53,028 nucleotides of DNA from Streptomyces sp. OR43 (GTDB lineage Bacteria; Actinomycetota; Actinomycetes; Streptomycetales; Streptomycetaceae), in assembly GCF_008042275.1 (NCBI RefSeq), contig NZ_RDBK01000025.1, forward strand, positions 341,977 to 395,004, given 5' to 3'. The position numbers were made by a program, and so were the translations under genes. The number at the start of each line of letters is the position of its first letter. Position 1 is the first letter of the stretch. Shown one piece after another: positions 8,833-16,789 of this stretch. A model generated the notes under the pieces. It did not search any database, was not told the DNA's origin, and was given only the letters and a program-made list of their open reading frames with translations.

Positions 8833-8854
8833 GCGGCCGGTGCCGGACGGCCGC
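8833..8854 (-). terminator. Possible weak terminator after cobT
   Basis: A 7-bp GC-only stem (GCGGCCG at 8833-8839 with CGGCCGC at 8848-8854) with an 8-base loop lies between the cobT stop and the mprF-like promoter. In such G+C-rich DNA this is only suggestive. Confidence 0.35.
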
Positions 8855-8879
8855 GGTCCCGTCGGTCAGCCGCCGCTCG

Positions 8880-10019
8880 TCACTCCCCGGCCGGGGAGTC
8901 CGCCGTGCCGGACGTCTCGCCGTCGGACGTCTCTTCGTCGTCCTTCACGTCGTCAGCGTCGTCCGCGTCGTCGTCGGTCTCCGGCGTACGTTCGGGCAGC
9001 TCGGCCGCCAGCGCGGCCGCGGCCTGCACGAACGGGAGCGCGAGCAACGCCCCGCTTCCCTCACCGACGATGACGCCGTGGTCCAGCAGCGGGTTGAGCG
9101 CCATCCGGTCCAGCGCCTTCGCCTGCGCCGGTTCCCCGCTCAACTGCCCCGCCAGCCACCAGTCCGGCGCCCGGAACGCGGCCCGCTGCCCGACCAGCGC
9201 GCACGCCGCGGAGACCACCCCGTCCAGGATCACCGGGAGCCGGCGCACCGCGCACTGCAGCAGGAAGCCGGTCGTCGCCGCCAGGTCCGCGCCGCCCACC
9301 TTGGCCAGCAGCTCCAGCTGGTCGCCCAGTACCGGCCGGGCCCGGCGCAGCGCGTCACGGACCGCCGCGCACTTGCGCATCCAGGCCAGATCGTCGATGC
9401 CCGCACCGCCGCGCCCGGTGACCACCGAGGCATCGGTGCCGCACAGCGCCGCGATCAGCGTGGCCGCGGCCGTCGTACCGCCCACGCTCAGATCGCCGAG
9501 CACCACCAGACCGGTGCCCGAGTCGGCCTCCTCGTCGGCGATCGCCATGCCGAGCCGCACCGCCCGCTCGGCCTCCTCGACCGTCATCGCGTCCTCGACG
9601 TCGATCCGGCCGCTGCCGCGCCGCACCCGGGTCCGGACGACCGCCTCCGGCAGCAGTTCCGGCTCGCAGTCCAGCCCGGCGTCGACGATCCGCACCGGCA
9701 CGGAGAACCGGCGGGCCAGCACGGCCAGCGGCGTCGCCCCGTCCAGCGTGGCGCGCACCAGCTCGTGCGCGGTGCCGGCCGCGCGACCGGACACGCCCAG
9801 CCGCGCCACCCCGTGATCACCGGCGAACAGCACCACACGGGCCTGCTCGATCGCTCTGACCGGCACGGCCTGCTGGGCGGCGGAAAGCCATTCCCCCAGC
9901 TCGTCGAGGCGGCCGAGGGCACCCGGCGGCACGATGAACCGCTCCCGGCGTTCCTCGGCATCGCGCCGTACACCCCCGTCGGGGCGTTCGATCAGGTCGG
10001 AGAAGTCGTCCAGATTCAC
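8880..10019 (-). CDS. cobT: Nicotinate-nucleotide--dimethylbenzimidazole phosphoribosyltransferase
   Basis: A 379-residue cytosolic enzyme that makes alpha-ribazole 5'-phosphate, the lower ligand of cobalamin, from nicotinate mononucleotide and a benzimidazole. FAGDHGVA (about residues 66-73), LGDLSVGGTTAAATLIAAL and the C-terminal GEGSGALLALPFVQAA are family blocks; the Glu of GEGSGA corresponds to the catalytic base. The start is GTG at 10019. After the catalytic domain ends (about residue 340) there is an Asp/Glu/Ser-rich tail of nearly 40 residues (PETDDDADDADDVKDDEETS) that is not part of the enzyme fold. It is preceded on the same strand by an LCM methyltransferase and cobU. Confidence 0.94.
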   Translation of the reverse strand: MNLDDFSDLIERPDGGVRRDAEERRERFIVPPGALGRLDELGEWLSAAQQAVPVRAIEQARVVLFAGDHGVARLGVSGRAAGTAHELVRATLDGATPLAVLARRFSVPVRIVDAGLDCEPELLPEAVVRTRVRRGSGRIDVEDAMTVEEAERAVRLGMAIADEEADSGTGLVVLGDLSVGGTTAAATLIAALCGTDASVVTGRGGAGIDDLAWMRKCAAVRDALRRARPVLGDQLELLAKVGGADLAATTGFLLQCAVRRLPVILDGVVSAACALVGQRAAFRAPDWWLAGQLSGEPAQAKALDRMALNPLLDHGVIVGEGSGALLALPFVQAAAALAAELPERTPETDDDADDADDVKDDEETSDGETSGTADSPAGE

Positions 10020-10055
10020 GGGGGTCTGCCTCGCGGGTCGATACGTGGTGTGGGC

Positions 10056-10074
10056 CGGGGAGCCGGGCTCCCCG
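10056..10074 (-). terminator. Short hairpin between methyltransferase and cobT
   Basis: An 8-bp stem, CGGGGAGC (10056-10063) with GCTCCCCG (10067-10074), with a 3-base loop, lies in the 88-bp gap. It may terminate or attenuate transcription coming from the methyltransferase into cobT. There is no T-tract. Confidence 0.4.
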
Positions 10075-10107
10075 CCGAACAGTACCTGCCGCGAATTCCG
10101 GCCCCAC

Positions 10108-10947
10108 TCAGTGCGGCGTACGGTCCCCGAACCGGAGTTGGGTGATCGCGGGCGTCAGGGTCCGCAGTCCGGGGAGCAGGTTCTGGATCCGGATCAGCTC
10201 ACCCATCGCGCCCCGCCCGCGCGGCAGGTGCAGGCCCCGCACCTCGGTGATCCCCGGATGCGCGCTACGCAGCTTCCCGCGCTCGCCGGGGTCCATCGCC
10301 CAGCGCATCGGCGGGATCGTCATGGCACCCACCTTCGAGGTGCCCGCCACCGTGCCCCTCGCCAGCCACCGGGCCATCGAGTCCAGGACGAGGATCCCGC
10401 CGGGCAGCCGCTCGGCGCAGGCCGCCAGGATCTCCCGCACCTCGGCGGGCCGCAGGTACATGAACAGGCCCTGCGCCGTGACGGCCACGCCTCGGCCCTC
10501 CGGGTCCTCGATCTCGTCCAGCCAGGACAGATCCGTCGCCGAACCGGACAGCGTCCGCAGCCGGTCCGAGGGCGGCAGCAGGGTGCGGCGCAGGGTGGCG
10601 ACCTCCGGCAGCTCCACGCTCAGCCAGTTCAGCCGGCCGTTGTCGACCCGCCAGAAGCCGGTCTCCAGGCCGTCGCCGAGCGCGACCACGGTGGCCTCCG
10701 GGCGGTCGGCGAGGTACTCCTGCACGGCCAGGTCGAAGCAGCGTGAGCGCAGCGCCTGAGCCTGCGAGTGGAAGGGGTCGGGGACCCCGAAACGCTCCTC
10801 GAACGGGTAGTCCAGGTCCGCCAGCAGCTGGAGCGCCATCGGGTCGTCCAGCACCGGATAGCGGCGGCCCGCCTCGAACGCCCGGTGGTGCAGCGTCCAC
10901 AACAGGGTCTCCGGAACCCCGTCCAGCATCGGCCGTACACGTGCCAT
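10108..10947 (-). CDS. SAM-dependent methyltransferase, leucine carboxyl methyltransferase (LCM/PPM1) family
   Basis: 279 residues. The order of blocks fits the LCM family (PF04072): R-Y-P-V-LDDP near the N-terminus (YPVLDDPMAL), SRCFDLAVQEYLADRPEATVV, the SAM-binding ALGDGLETGFWR (glycine loop), then VELPEV and a VTAQGLFMYL block, where family members often carry EGVxMYL. In bacteria these enzymes methylate carboxylates or hydroxyls of small molecules, often polyketides; no substrate can be read from the sequence. AGGAGGAG lies 7 bases before the ATG at 10947. It sits between cobU and cobT on the same strand, only 36 bp after cobU, so it is co-transcribed with a cobalamin gene. Confidence 0.85.
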   Translation of the reverse strand: MARVRPMLDGVPETLLWTLHHRAFEAGRRYPVLDDPMALQLLADLDYPFEERFGVPDPFHSQAQALRSRCFDLAVQEYLADRPEATVVALGDGLETGFWRVDNGRLNWLSVELPEVATLRRTLLPPSDRLRTLSGSATDLSWLDEIEDPEGRGVAVTAQGLFMYLRPAEVREILAACAERLPGGILVLDSMARWLARGTVAGTSKVGAMTIPPMRWAMDPGERGKLRSAHPGITEVRGLHLPRGRGAMGELIRIQNLLPGLRTLTPAITQLRFGDRTPH

Positions 10948-10983
10948 GTTCCGCTCCTCCTGTCCCGTTCGGTGGCGGCTCGC

Positions 10984-12186
10984 TCAGCCGCGCAGCGTCA
11001 GCGCCTGCCCGGCCACCACCAGCAGTACCTGCTCGCACTCGTCGGCGAACTCGGCGTTGAGCCGGCCCAGCTCGTCACGGAAACGCCGTCCCGCCGCCGT
11101 CGCGGGCACCACGCCCGAGCCCGTCTCGTTGGTCACCGCGACGACGGTCCGCCGCGTCCCGCGGACCGCGGCCACGAGTTCGGCCGTGCGCTTGCGCAAC
11201 GTGCTCCGACCACCGCCTGCCCACGCCGCGTCGTTCCAGGCGTCCACCCGGTCCATCGCGTCCGTCAGCCAGAGCGCGAGGCAGTCGATCAGCAGCGGCG
11301 GCCCGTCCGAGGCCAGCAGCTCCACCAGCTCACAGGTCTCCTCGGTGCGCCAGGCCGCCGGTCTGCGCTCCCGGTGCAGTCCGATCCGGGCCGCCCACTC
11401 CGTGTCGCCCTCCCGGCTGCCCCCGGTCGCCACGTACACGACCTCGGGGTAGGTCTCCAGCCGCCGTTCGGCCTCGACCGACTTCCCGGACCGCGCGCCG
11501 CCGGTGATCAGGGTGCGCCGCGGGATGCCGGGTTCGGCGTGGTATCCGCCGACCGTCAGCGTCGTCCCGTCCGGCACGGCCCGGGCACCGCCCGCGGAGA
11601 GCCGGCGGTCGAGCTCGGGGCCCGGCGGTGCGTCATGGTCCAGATGGACGGCGATCACCTCGGTGGCCGGCCCGATCGCCTCGACCGCCCTCAGCCGGGC
11701 CACGGCGTCGGGCCGCCCCACGACGTCGGCGACGACCAGGTCGTACGGCTCCGCCGCCCGGTCGGCGAGACCGGCCGGTGCGGCGCCCGGCGGCAGGTAG
11801 AGCAGCCGTTCGCCGTCCGGCGAGGTGACCTCGTAGCCGGTGCCGGGCGCGTCCATCGGCACGGCCCGCACCCGGTGCCCGCTGATCAGCGTCAGCACCC
11901 GTCCGTCCGGGACGCGGCCGGCCGGGGGCAGCCCGGCGGGCAGTTCGACGGCGGGCCCGTCGTGCGGATGGGTGAGCAGGACCTGCCGTACGCCGGTGAG
12001 CGAATGCCCCGCGCGGGCGGCGGCGAACACCGCCCCGGGGGTCAGGTCGAGCAGCAGTGCGTCGTCGATCAGCAGGGCGGTCGCGGCCCGGGCCCCCGCC
12101 CCGCGGGCGGTGGCGCAGGCGGCGCAGGGACAGTCGGGCCGCGGCAGCCCGTCGGGGGCTCCGGTGCCGAGCAGAGTCAGTTCCAC
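10984..12186 (-). CDS. cobU: PhnP-like metallo-beta-lactamase domain fused to CobU (adenosylcobinamide kinase/guanylyltransferase)
   Basis: 400 residues in two parts. The C-terminal ~180 residues are CobU: P-loop GGARSGKS at about residue 220, YVATGGSREGDTEWAARI, LLIDCLALWLTDAM and VTNETGSGVVP. CobU phosphorylates adenosylcobinamide and adds GMP. The N-terminal ~210 residues look like a metallo-beta-lactamase fold of the PhnP type: LLGTGAPDGLPRPDCPCAACATARG matches the GTG...CxCxxC opening of PhnP-like phosphodiesterases. The usual HxHxDH metal motif is reduced to THPHDGPAV, so the site is altered or lost. The start is GTG at 12186 with GGGAGGATC upstream. Whether the extra domain acts on a cobalamin intermediate is unknown. 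Confidence 0.88.
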   Translation of the reverse strand: MELTLLGTGAPDGLPRPDCPCAACATARGAGARAATALLIDDALLLDLTPGAVFAAARAGHSLTGVRQVLLTHPHDGPAVELPAGLPPAGRVPDGRVLTLISGHRVRAVPMDAPGTGYEVTSPDGERLLYLPPGAAPAGLADRAAEPYDLVVADVVGRPDAVARLRAVEAIGPATEVIAVHLDHDAPPGPELDRRLSAGGARAVPDGTTLTVGGYHAEPGIPRRTLITGGARSGKSVEAERRLETYPEVVYVATGGSREGDTEWAARIGLHRERRPAAWRTEETCELVELLASDGPPLLIDCLALWLTDAMDRVDAWNDAAWAGGGRSTLRKRTAELVAAVRGTRRTVVAVTNETGSGVVPATAAGRRFRDELGRLNAEFADECEQVLLVVAGQALTLRG

Positions 12187-12314
12187 GCTCCGATCCTCCC
12201 GCGTCCCCGCACCGGGTGCGCGACGTGGGGGGTGACCTGCCGTGCGCGGGCCCCTTCCGGCCCTGGTCGTAAGCACTAGGCTGCGGACGGAACAAAGTGA
12301 CCCAGGAGGCGGAC

Positions 12315-12563
12315 ATGGCGTGGACGTGGCGGTTCGAGAAGTCCGACGGTACGGAGACGGAGCCGGCCCTGCAGCCGGAGGAATTCACGACCCAGGGCGA
12401 CGCGGAGTCCTGGATCGGTGAGTACTGGAAGGAACTCCTCGACGGCGGGGCGGACCAGGTGACGCTCTTCGACGACACGACGAAGATCTACGGCCCGATG
12501 AGCCTCCGGGCCGAACAGGCCGAGCAGGCCGAGGAGAGCGGGACGGCCGCGGGCGAGGCCTGA
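12315..12563 (+). CDS. Small acidic conserved protein of unknown function
   Basis: 82 residues, MAWTWRFEKSDGTETEPA..., strongly acidic with no cysteine or membrane segment. The Trp-rich start and a central DAESWIGEYWKELLDGGADQVTLF suggest a small alpha/beta fold; the C-terminus is an Ala/Glu tail. AGGAGG lies 5 bases before the ATG at 12315, which argues for this start rather than the GTG at 12297. A box TAGGCT (12277-12282) could be its -10 element. It ends in a hairpin shared with the convergent protease gene. I do not recognise the family; similar short proteins are, as far as I recall, widespread in Streptomyces. Confidence 0.8.
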   Translation: MAWTWRFEKSDGTETEPALQPEEFTTQGDAESWIGEYWKELLDGGADQVTLFDDTTKIYGPMSLRAEQAEQAEESGTAAGEA

Positions 12564-12573
12564 GCCGTGACGG

Positions 12574-12607
12574 CCGCCGGGCGGACCCCTGAGGGCCCGC
12601 CCGGCGG
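12574..12607. terminator. Bidirectional terminator between convergent genes
   Basis: A 15-bp stem with one mismatch (12574-12588 with 12593-12607) and a 4-base loop CTGA. It lies between the small plus-strand gene and the 3' end of the minus-strand protease, so it can serve both. Confidence 0.8.
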
Positions 12608-12648
12608 ACTGCGCCGTGGTGGACGGAGCTGCCTGCGGCTCCGTCGTC

Positions 12649-13740
12649 TCAGATCTCGCCGAGCGTGACCTCGGCCGTCTTCTCCGCGTTGTTGCGCTGA
12701 TACGTCACGGTGACCTTCTCGCCCGGCTTGTCCGAGGCCAGGGCCTCCGACAGGGACGTGATCGTGGTGACGGACGCGTCGCCGACCTTGGTGATGATGT
12801 CGCCGGCCCGCAGCCCCGCCTTCTGGGCCGCGCCGTTCTTCGCGACACTGACGATCGCGACGCCCGCCGGCTTGTAGCTGTCGTCGACGACCGTGCGGCC
12901 GGTGATGTTCAGGGCCGCCCGACCGGAGTCGGTGACCTTGCCGCTCTTGATGATCTGGTCGGCGACCGTCTTCACCATCGAGACGGGGATCGCGAAGCCG
13001 ATGCCGGGCGCCGCGCTGTCACCCATCTGCGGGTCCGTCGCCGCCAGCGTCGGGATGCCGATGACCTCGCTGTTCAGGTTCACCAGCGCGCCCCCGCTGT
13101 TGCCCGGGTTGATCGCCGCCGAGGTCTGCACCATGTTCGCGATGGTCGCGCCCGTGCCGCCGCCCGCGCGGCTCTCGCTCACGGTCCGGCCGAGGGCGGA
13201 GACGATGCCCTGGGTGACGCTGCTGGACAGCCCGAGCGGCGAGCCCATGGCCAGCACGATCTGGCCGACCTCGACCTTCTCCGAGTCGCCGAACTTCGCG
13301 GGCTTCAGCCCGTCCGGGACGTCGTCCAGCTTGATGACGGCCAGGTCCTGTTCGGGGTAGGCGGCCACCAGCGAGGCGCTCATCACCTTCTCGCCGTTCG
13401 CCACGGTGACCTTGAAGGTCTTCTCCTCGCCGACGACGTGGGCGTTGGTGACGATGTGGCCCTTGGCGTCGTAGACGATGCCCGAGCCCAGACTTTCGGA
13501 GGCGTCGATCTGCACCACCGACGGAAGCACGTTGTTGATGACGGTCTGGTACTCGCTCTGCAGATCGCCGGTGGCCTTCGAGGCCGAGCCCTGCTGGGCC
13601 GATCCGGACTTCGTCGCGGCGGCGTTCGAGGCCGGGGAATTCGAGTCGGAGCAACCGCTCACCAGTGCGATCGCGCAGACACCTGCGGACAGAGGCAGCA
13701 GCAGCCGGCGCACACGGCGGCGGGAGTGAAAGGCATCCAT
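12649..13740 (-). CDS. HtrA/DegP-like S1C serine protease, lipoprotein
   Basis: 363 residues. The signal peptide (about 10-29) ends in the lipobox VSGC, followed by a Ser/Asn/Ala linker, so the protease is probably anchored outside the membrane. The trypsin-like domain carries the full triad: His in VTNAHVVG (about residue 98), Asp in DLAVIKLDD and Ser in NPGNSGGALVN. A single PDZ domain follows (KAGLRAGDIITKVGD). The family degrades or refolds misfolded envelope proteins. There is no Shine-Dalgarno; AATAAT on the minus strand (13752-13747) six bases before the ATG suggests a leaderless mRNA. It lies beside pspA, another envelope-stress gene. Confidence 0.92.
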   Translation of the reverse strand: MDAFHSRRRVRRLLLPLSAGVCAIALVSGCSDSNSPASNAAATKSGSAQQGSASKATGDLQSEYQTVINNVLPSVVQIDASESLGSGIVYDAKGHIVTNAHVVGEEKTFKVTVANGEKVMSASLVAAYPEQDLAVIKLDDVPDGLKPAKFGDSEKVEVGQIVLAMGSPLGLSSSVTQGIVSALGRTVSESRAGGGTGATIANMVQTSAAINPGNSGGALVNLNSEVIGIPTLAATDPQMGDSAAPGIGFAIPVSMVKTVADQIIKSGKVTDSGRAALNITGRTVVDDSYKPAGVAIVSVAKNGAAQKAGLRAGDIITKVGDASVTTITSLSEALASDKPGEKVTVTYQRNNAEKTAEVTLGEI

Positions 13741-13785
13741 GTCCGGATTATTGCTTTTAACCCGGTTAGCGGCCTGTTGGGTTCA

Positions 13786-13809
13786 CCCGGCAGGGGAGCC
13801 CCTGCCGGG
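13786..13809 (-). terminator. Terminator-like hairpin after the methyltransferase
   Basis: An 11-bp perfect stem (13786-13796 with 13799-13809) with a very tight loop lies between the methyltransferase stop at 13830 and the protease start. It would end minus-strand transcription from the methyltransferase. Confidence 0.6.
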
Positions 13810-13829
13810 GAGGTGCCCCGCCGGGCGGT

Positions 13830-14588
13830 TCAGCCCCGCACGCCGCACAGGTGGAGCAGCGCGGCCACCGCGCGGTACGGATCCGTCCGTCCCGCCCGGT
13901 CCTCCGCCGCGAGCACCCGCTCCAGCTCCGCCGCCGACGGCAGCTCCACGTCGTTGCCCACGTTGTCCGTGAAGATCCGAACCCCGTACCAGGCGCGCAG
14001 CGGTGCCGCGATCCCGGCGAGCGTGGCGGTGAGGGCGTCGAGCCGGTCCGCGCGCACGGAGAGCCCGAGGCGGTTGGTGTACCGGTCCGAGTCGAACGCC
14101 GCCAGGGCCGCGTCCCAGTCCCCGGCGATCCCGGGCCGCATCGCCAGCGCGTCGGCGTTCCGTACGAGGAGCGACAGCAGGCCGCCCGGCGCCAGCATCC
14201 TGGCCAGACCGGCCACCATGGCGTCCGGTTCCTGGACGTACATGAGCACGCCGTGGCAGAGCACCACGTCGAAACTCCCGGGCAGGAAGTGAACCCCGGT
14301 GTCCTGGCCGTTCCCCTCGATGAGCCGGACCCGCTCACGGATACCCGCCGGTTCGCCGCTGAGCGCCTCACGGGCGACCCGCAGCATGTCCGCGTCGGAT
14401 TCGAGGCCCGTGACGGTGTGGCCGGCCCGGGCCAGGCGAAGCGCCTGGGTGCCCTGGCCCATGCCGACATCGAGGATCCGCAGCCGCTGCCCGACGGGGA
14501 AGCGTGCCGCGATCTGTTCGTCCAGCTGTCGGGCGACCAGCTCCTGGCGCACGGTGTTGCGCAGTCCGCCGAGCCCCTTCAGCCACAC
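13830..14588 (-). CDS. Class I SAM-dependent methyltransferase (SmtA/CmoM-like)
   Basis: 252 residues from the GTG at 14588. SAM motif I is ILDVGMGQGTQALRLA (about residues 38-53), the acidic end of strand 2 is in GLESDADML, and FDVVLCHGVLMYVQEPD plus LAPGGLLSLLVRN are motifs post-I to III. The layout resembles the CmoM/SmtA group, some of which methylate wobble uridine in tRNA; the substrate here is not established. The upstream gene ends at 14672, and a CTG at 14675-14673 overlapping that stop (CTGA) with GGAGAG five bases before it is an alternative start in the same frame. It would add 29 residues of good codon usage. Confidence 0.85.
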   Translation of the reverse strand: MWLKGLGGLRNTVRQELVARQLDEQIAARFPVGQRLRILDVGMGQGTQALRLARAGHTVTGLESDADMLRVAREALSGEPAGIRERVRLIEGNGQDTGVHFLPGSFDVVLCHGVLMYVQEPDAMVAGLARMLAPGGLLSLLVRNADALAMRPGIAGDWDAALAAFDSDRYTNRLGLSVRADRLDALTATLAGIAAPLRAWYGVRIFTDNVGNDVELPSAAELERVLAAEDRAGRTDPYRAVAALLHLCGVRG

Positions 14589-14671
14589 CGACGAGGCCCC
14601 GGAGAACCCGGAGACCGCATCACCCGGCCGGTCGGCGGACGTGCCGCCGACCGCACCGGAGAAATCCGTAC

Positions 14672-15271
14672 TCAGGGCCGCTCTCCGCGCTTGACCTGCG
14701 GCTTCGGCAGCCGGAGCCGACGCATCTGGAGCGTACGCATCAGCCCGTAGGCCACCGCGCCGCGCTTGGGCGTATCGGGGAAGCGCTCGTTCAGCTGCTT
14801 GCGCAGACGGAACGTCAGCCCGATCGAGTCGACGACGATCAGCACGATCACACCGAGCCAGAGCAGCAGCGAGATGTTCTGGATGCCCTGCACCTGGATC
14901 ACGCTGAGAATCAGGATGACCACGGCGAGCGGCAGGAAGAACTCCGCGATGCAGAAACGCGAGTCCACGAAGTCACGGACGAAGCGGCGCACCGGGCCCT
15001 TGTCGCGGGCCGGCAGATAGCGCTCGTCACCACTGGCGAGCGCCTCGCGCTGCTTGGCCATGTCGACGCGCCGCGCTTCGCGCTGGCGCTTCATGGCCTC
15101 CTTGCGGTCGAGCGGCGCACCACTGGAGGCACGACGGCGCTGCGACTGCGCGTCGCTGCGCTTGGGGGTGGGGCGACCCTTGGGAGCCTGCGGGTCGCGG
15201 GACGTCTTGGAGAGGTCCGCCGTCACCTTGTCGGTGGGGGCCTTCTCTTCCTTGGAGCGGCTACGGAACAC
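14672..15271 (-). CDS. DUF3043 membrane protein
   Basis: 199 residues from the GTG at 15271 (MFRSRSKEEKAPTDKV). The first ~100 residues are very basic and polar (KGRPTPKRSDAQSQRRR, DRKEAMKRQREARRVDMAKQ), followed by two adjacent membrane helices (about 118-140 and 146-168) and a basic tail. This arrangement is the DUF3043 family of actinobacteria, function unknown. The longer reading up to 15379 lacks the family look in its N-terminus. It is divergent from pspA, 284 bp away, and immediately upstream of the methyltransferase, with which it probably forms an operon. Confidence 0.82.
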   Translation of the reverse strand: MFRSRSKEEKAPTDKVTADLSKTSRDPQAPKGRPTPKRSDAQSQRRRASSGAPLDRKEAMKRQREARRVDMAKQREALASGDERYLPARDKGPVRRFVRDFVDSRFCIAEFFLPLAVVILILSVIQVQGIQNISLLLWLGVIVLIVVDSIGLTFRLRKQLNERFPDTPKRGAVAYGLMRTLQMRRLRLPKPQVKRGERP

Positions 15272-15555
15272 AAGACCCAAGGGTACGGGGTCGATCGCGA
15301 GGTCACCGGGCCGGCCGGGAACGATCCGGCAACGGCCTGCGTCCTTGCTGGTGTCCGAGCCGGACGATACGGGCGTCATGGGCTGTTTCCCCGACCGTCA
15401 CCTACTCCCTGGGCTGGAGCGGTCACCGGCGGCAGTCGTCCTTGGGGAGGACCCCATCGCTGCTCGAACAGTGCGGTAATAGAGACAGGGCCCGTACTGT
15501 GGGTTCTGTCGGAGTGCTGGTGACCGGTTGAGTCAGAAGGGGGCGCGCGAAGCCC

Positions 15556-16353
15556 ATGAGCGGTGTCATGAAGCGTATGGGGATGATCTTCCGCGCGAAG
15601 GCAAACAAGGCCCTTGACCGGGCCGAGGATCCGCGCGAGACCCTCGATTACTCGTACCAGAAGCAGCTTGAGCTGCTTCAGAAGGTGCGCCGCGGTGTCG
15701 CCGATGTGGCGACTTCGCGCAAGCGCCTGGAGCTGCAGCTGAACCAGTTGCAGGGCCAGACGTCCAAGCTGGAGGACCAGGGCCGCAAGGCGCTCGCGCT
15801 CGGCCGCGAGGACCTGGCCCGCGAGGCGCTGTCCCGCCGCGCGGCCCTCCAGCAGCAGGTCACCGACCTGGAGACGCAGCACACCACGCTGCAGGGCGAG
15901 GAGGAGAAGCTCACCCTGGCGGCCCAGCGGCTGCAGGCCAAGGTCGACGCCTTCCGTACGAAGAAGGAGACCATCAAGGCCACGTACACGGCGGCCCAGG
16001 CCCAGACCCGGATCGGTGAGGCCTTCTCGGGCATCTCCGAGGAGATGGGCGACGTCGGCCTGGCCATCCAGCGGGCCGAGGACAAGACCCAGCAGCTGCA
16101 GGCACGGGCCGGAGCGATCGACGAGCTGCTCGCCTCCGGAGCCCTGGACGACCCGACCGGCACGGCGAAGGACGACATCGCCGCCGAGCTGGACCGGATC
16201 TCCGGTGGTACGGATGTGGAGCTGGAGCTGCAGCGCATGAAGGCCGAACTGGCCGGCGGCTCCACCTCGCAGCAGGCCATCGAGGGCGGCCCTCAGGACG
16301 CCGCGCAGCAGCAGGACCGGTCCCGGTCCCCGCACAAGTTCGACAAGGAGTAA
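15556..16353 (+). CDS. pspA: PspA/IM30 (ESCRT-III-like) envelope stress protein
   Basis: 265 residues, almost entirely helical coiled coil. The N-terminus (MSGVMKRMGMIFRAKANKALDRAEDPRETLDYSYQKQ) contains the amphipathic helix and the family's ED-P motif. Long heptad stretches follow through about residue 215, then a disordered tail (Gly/Gln/Asp). PspA proteins polymerise on the inner face of the cytoplasmic membrane and stabilise it under stress. The gene is nine bases from pspAA. In actinobacteria this unit is linked to envelope damage; here it is flanked by an HtrA-like protease and a two-component system, which fits. Confidence 0.94.
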   Translation: MSGVMKRMGMIFRAKANKALDRAEDPRETLDYSYQKQLELLQKVRRGVADVATSRKRLELQLNQLQGQTSKLEDQGRKALALGREDLAREALSRRAALQQQVTDLETQHTTLQGEEEKLTLAAQRLQAKVDAFRTKKETIKATYTAAQAQTRIGEAFSGISEEMGDVGLAIQRAEDKTQQLQARAGAIDELLASGALDDPTGTAKDDIAAELDRISGGTDVELELQRMKAELAGGSTSQQAIEGGPQDAAQQQDRSRSPHKFDKE

Positions 16354-16362
16354 GGCGGCGTC

Positions 16363-16641
16363 ATGATCGTACGGATCATGGGGGAGGGCCAGGCAGTCCT
16401 GGCCGACAGCCATCTCGCCGAGCTCGACAAGCTCGACGACGAACTGCTCGCCGAAATGGAGCGTGGCGACGGCCCCGGCTTCCGCTCGACGCTCCACGCG
16501 CTCCTCGCCAGGGTGCGCGAACTCGGCACACCCTTGCCGGACGACTCCCTGGAGCCGTCCGAACTGATCCTGCCGTCACCCGACGCGACCCTCGAAGAGG
16601 TCCGCGCCATGCTCAGCGACGACGGTCTGATTCCCGGCTGA
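16363..16641 (+). CDS. PspA-associated protein PspAA
   Basis: 92 residues, MIVRIMGEGQAVLADSHLAELDKLDDELL..., matching the PspAA family: a short strand with GEGQ, two helices rich in Leu/Asp/Glu, and a C-terminal ...LSDDGLIPG. In many bacteria it is encoded next to PspA and thought to modulate it; the biochemical role is not known to me. It starts 9 bp after pspA, so it is the same operon. It is followed by a strong hairpin (16679-16714). Confidence 0.9.
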   Translation: MIVRIMGEGQAVLADSHLAELDKLDDELLAEMERGDGPGFRSTLHALLARVRELGTPLPDDSLEPSELILPSPDATLEEVRAMLSDDGLIPG

Positions 16642-16678
16642 CCGGCTGACGACCGGCAGCTTCACCACCCGCACTCCC

Positions 16679-16714
16679 GTGCCCCGTCACCGGCCCCGGC
16701 CGGTCACGGGGCAC
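16679..16714 (+). terminator. Terminator after pspA-pspAA
   Basis: A 16-bp stem with a single C-C mismatch (16679-16694 with 16699-16714) and a 4-base loop, 37 bases past the pspAA stop. Confidence 0.8.
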
Positions 16715-16775
16715 CGTGCTGTCAGGTCCCTGTTGCTTCTCGGGCCGCACGGCCCGATTTCCTCGCGACACGCCG

Positions 16776-16781
16776 TAACGT
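16776..16781 (+). promoter_or_regulatory. Candidate -10 box for a leaderless histidine kinase mRNA
   Basis: TAACGT lies eight bases before the GTG at 16790 and there is no Shine-Dalgarno sequence, so transcription would begin at or near the start codon. No good -35 was seen. Confidence 0.4.
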
Positions 16782-16789
16782 AGCTTGAC

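Noticed and set aside
4686..12300. A cobalamin riboswitch in front of the cob genes
   Set aside because: I looked upstream of cobS, cobT and cobU for the B12-box (GCCACTG) and saw none; gaps there are short. A covariance search would be decisive.
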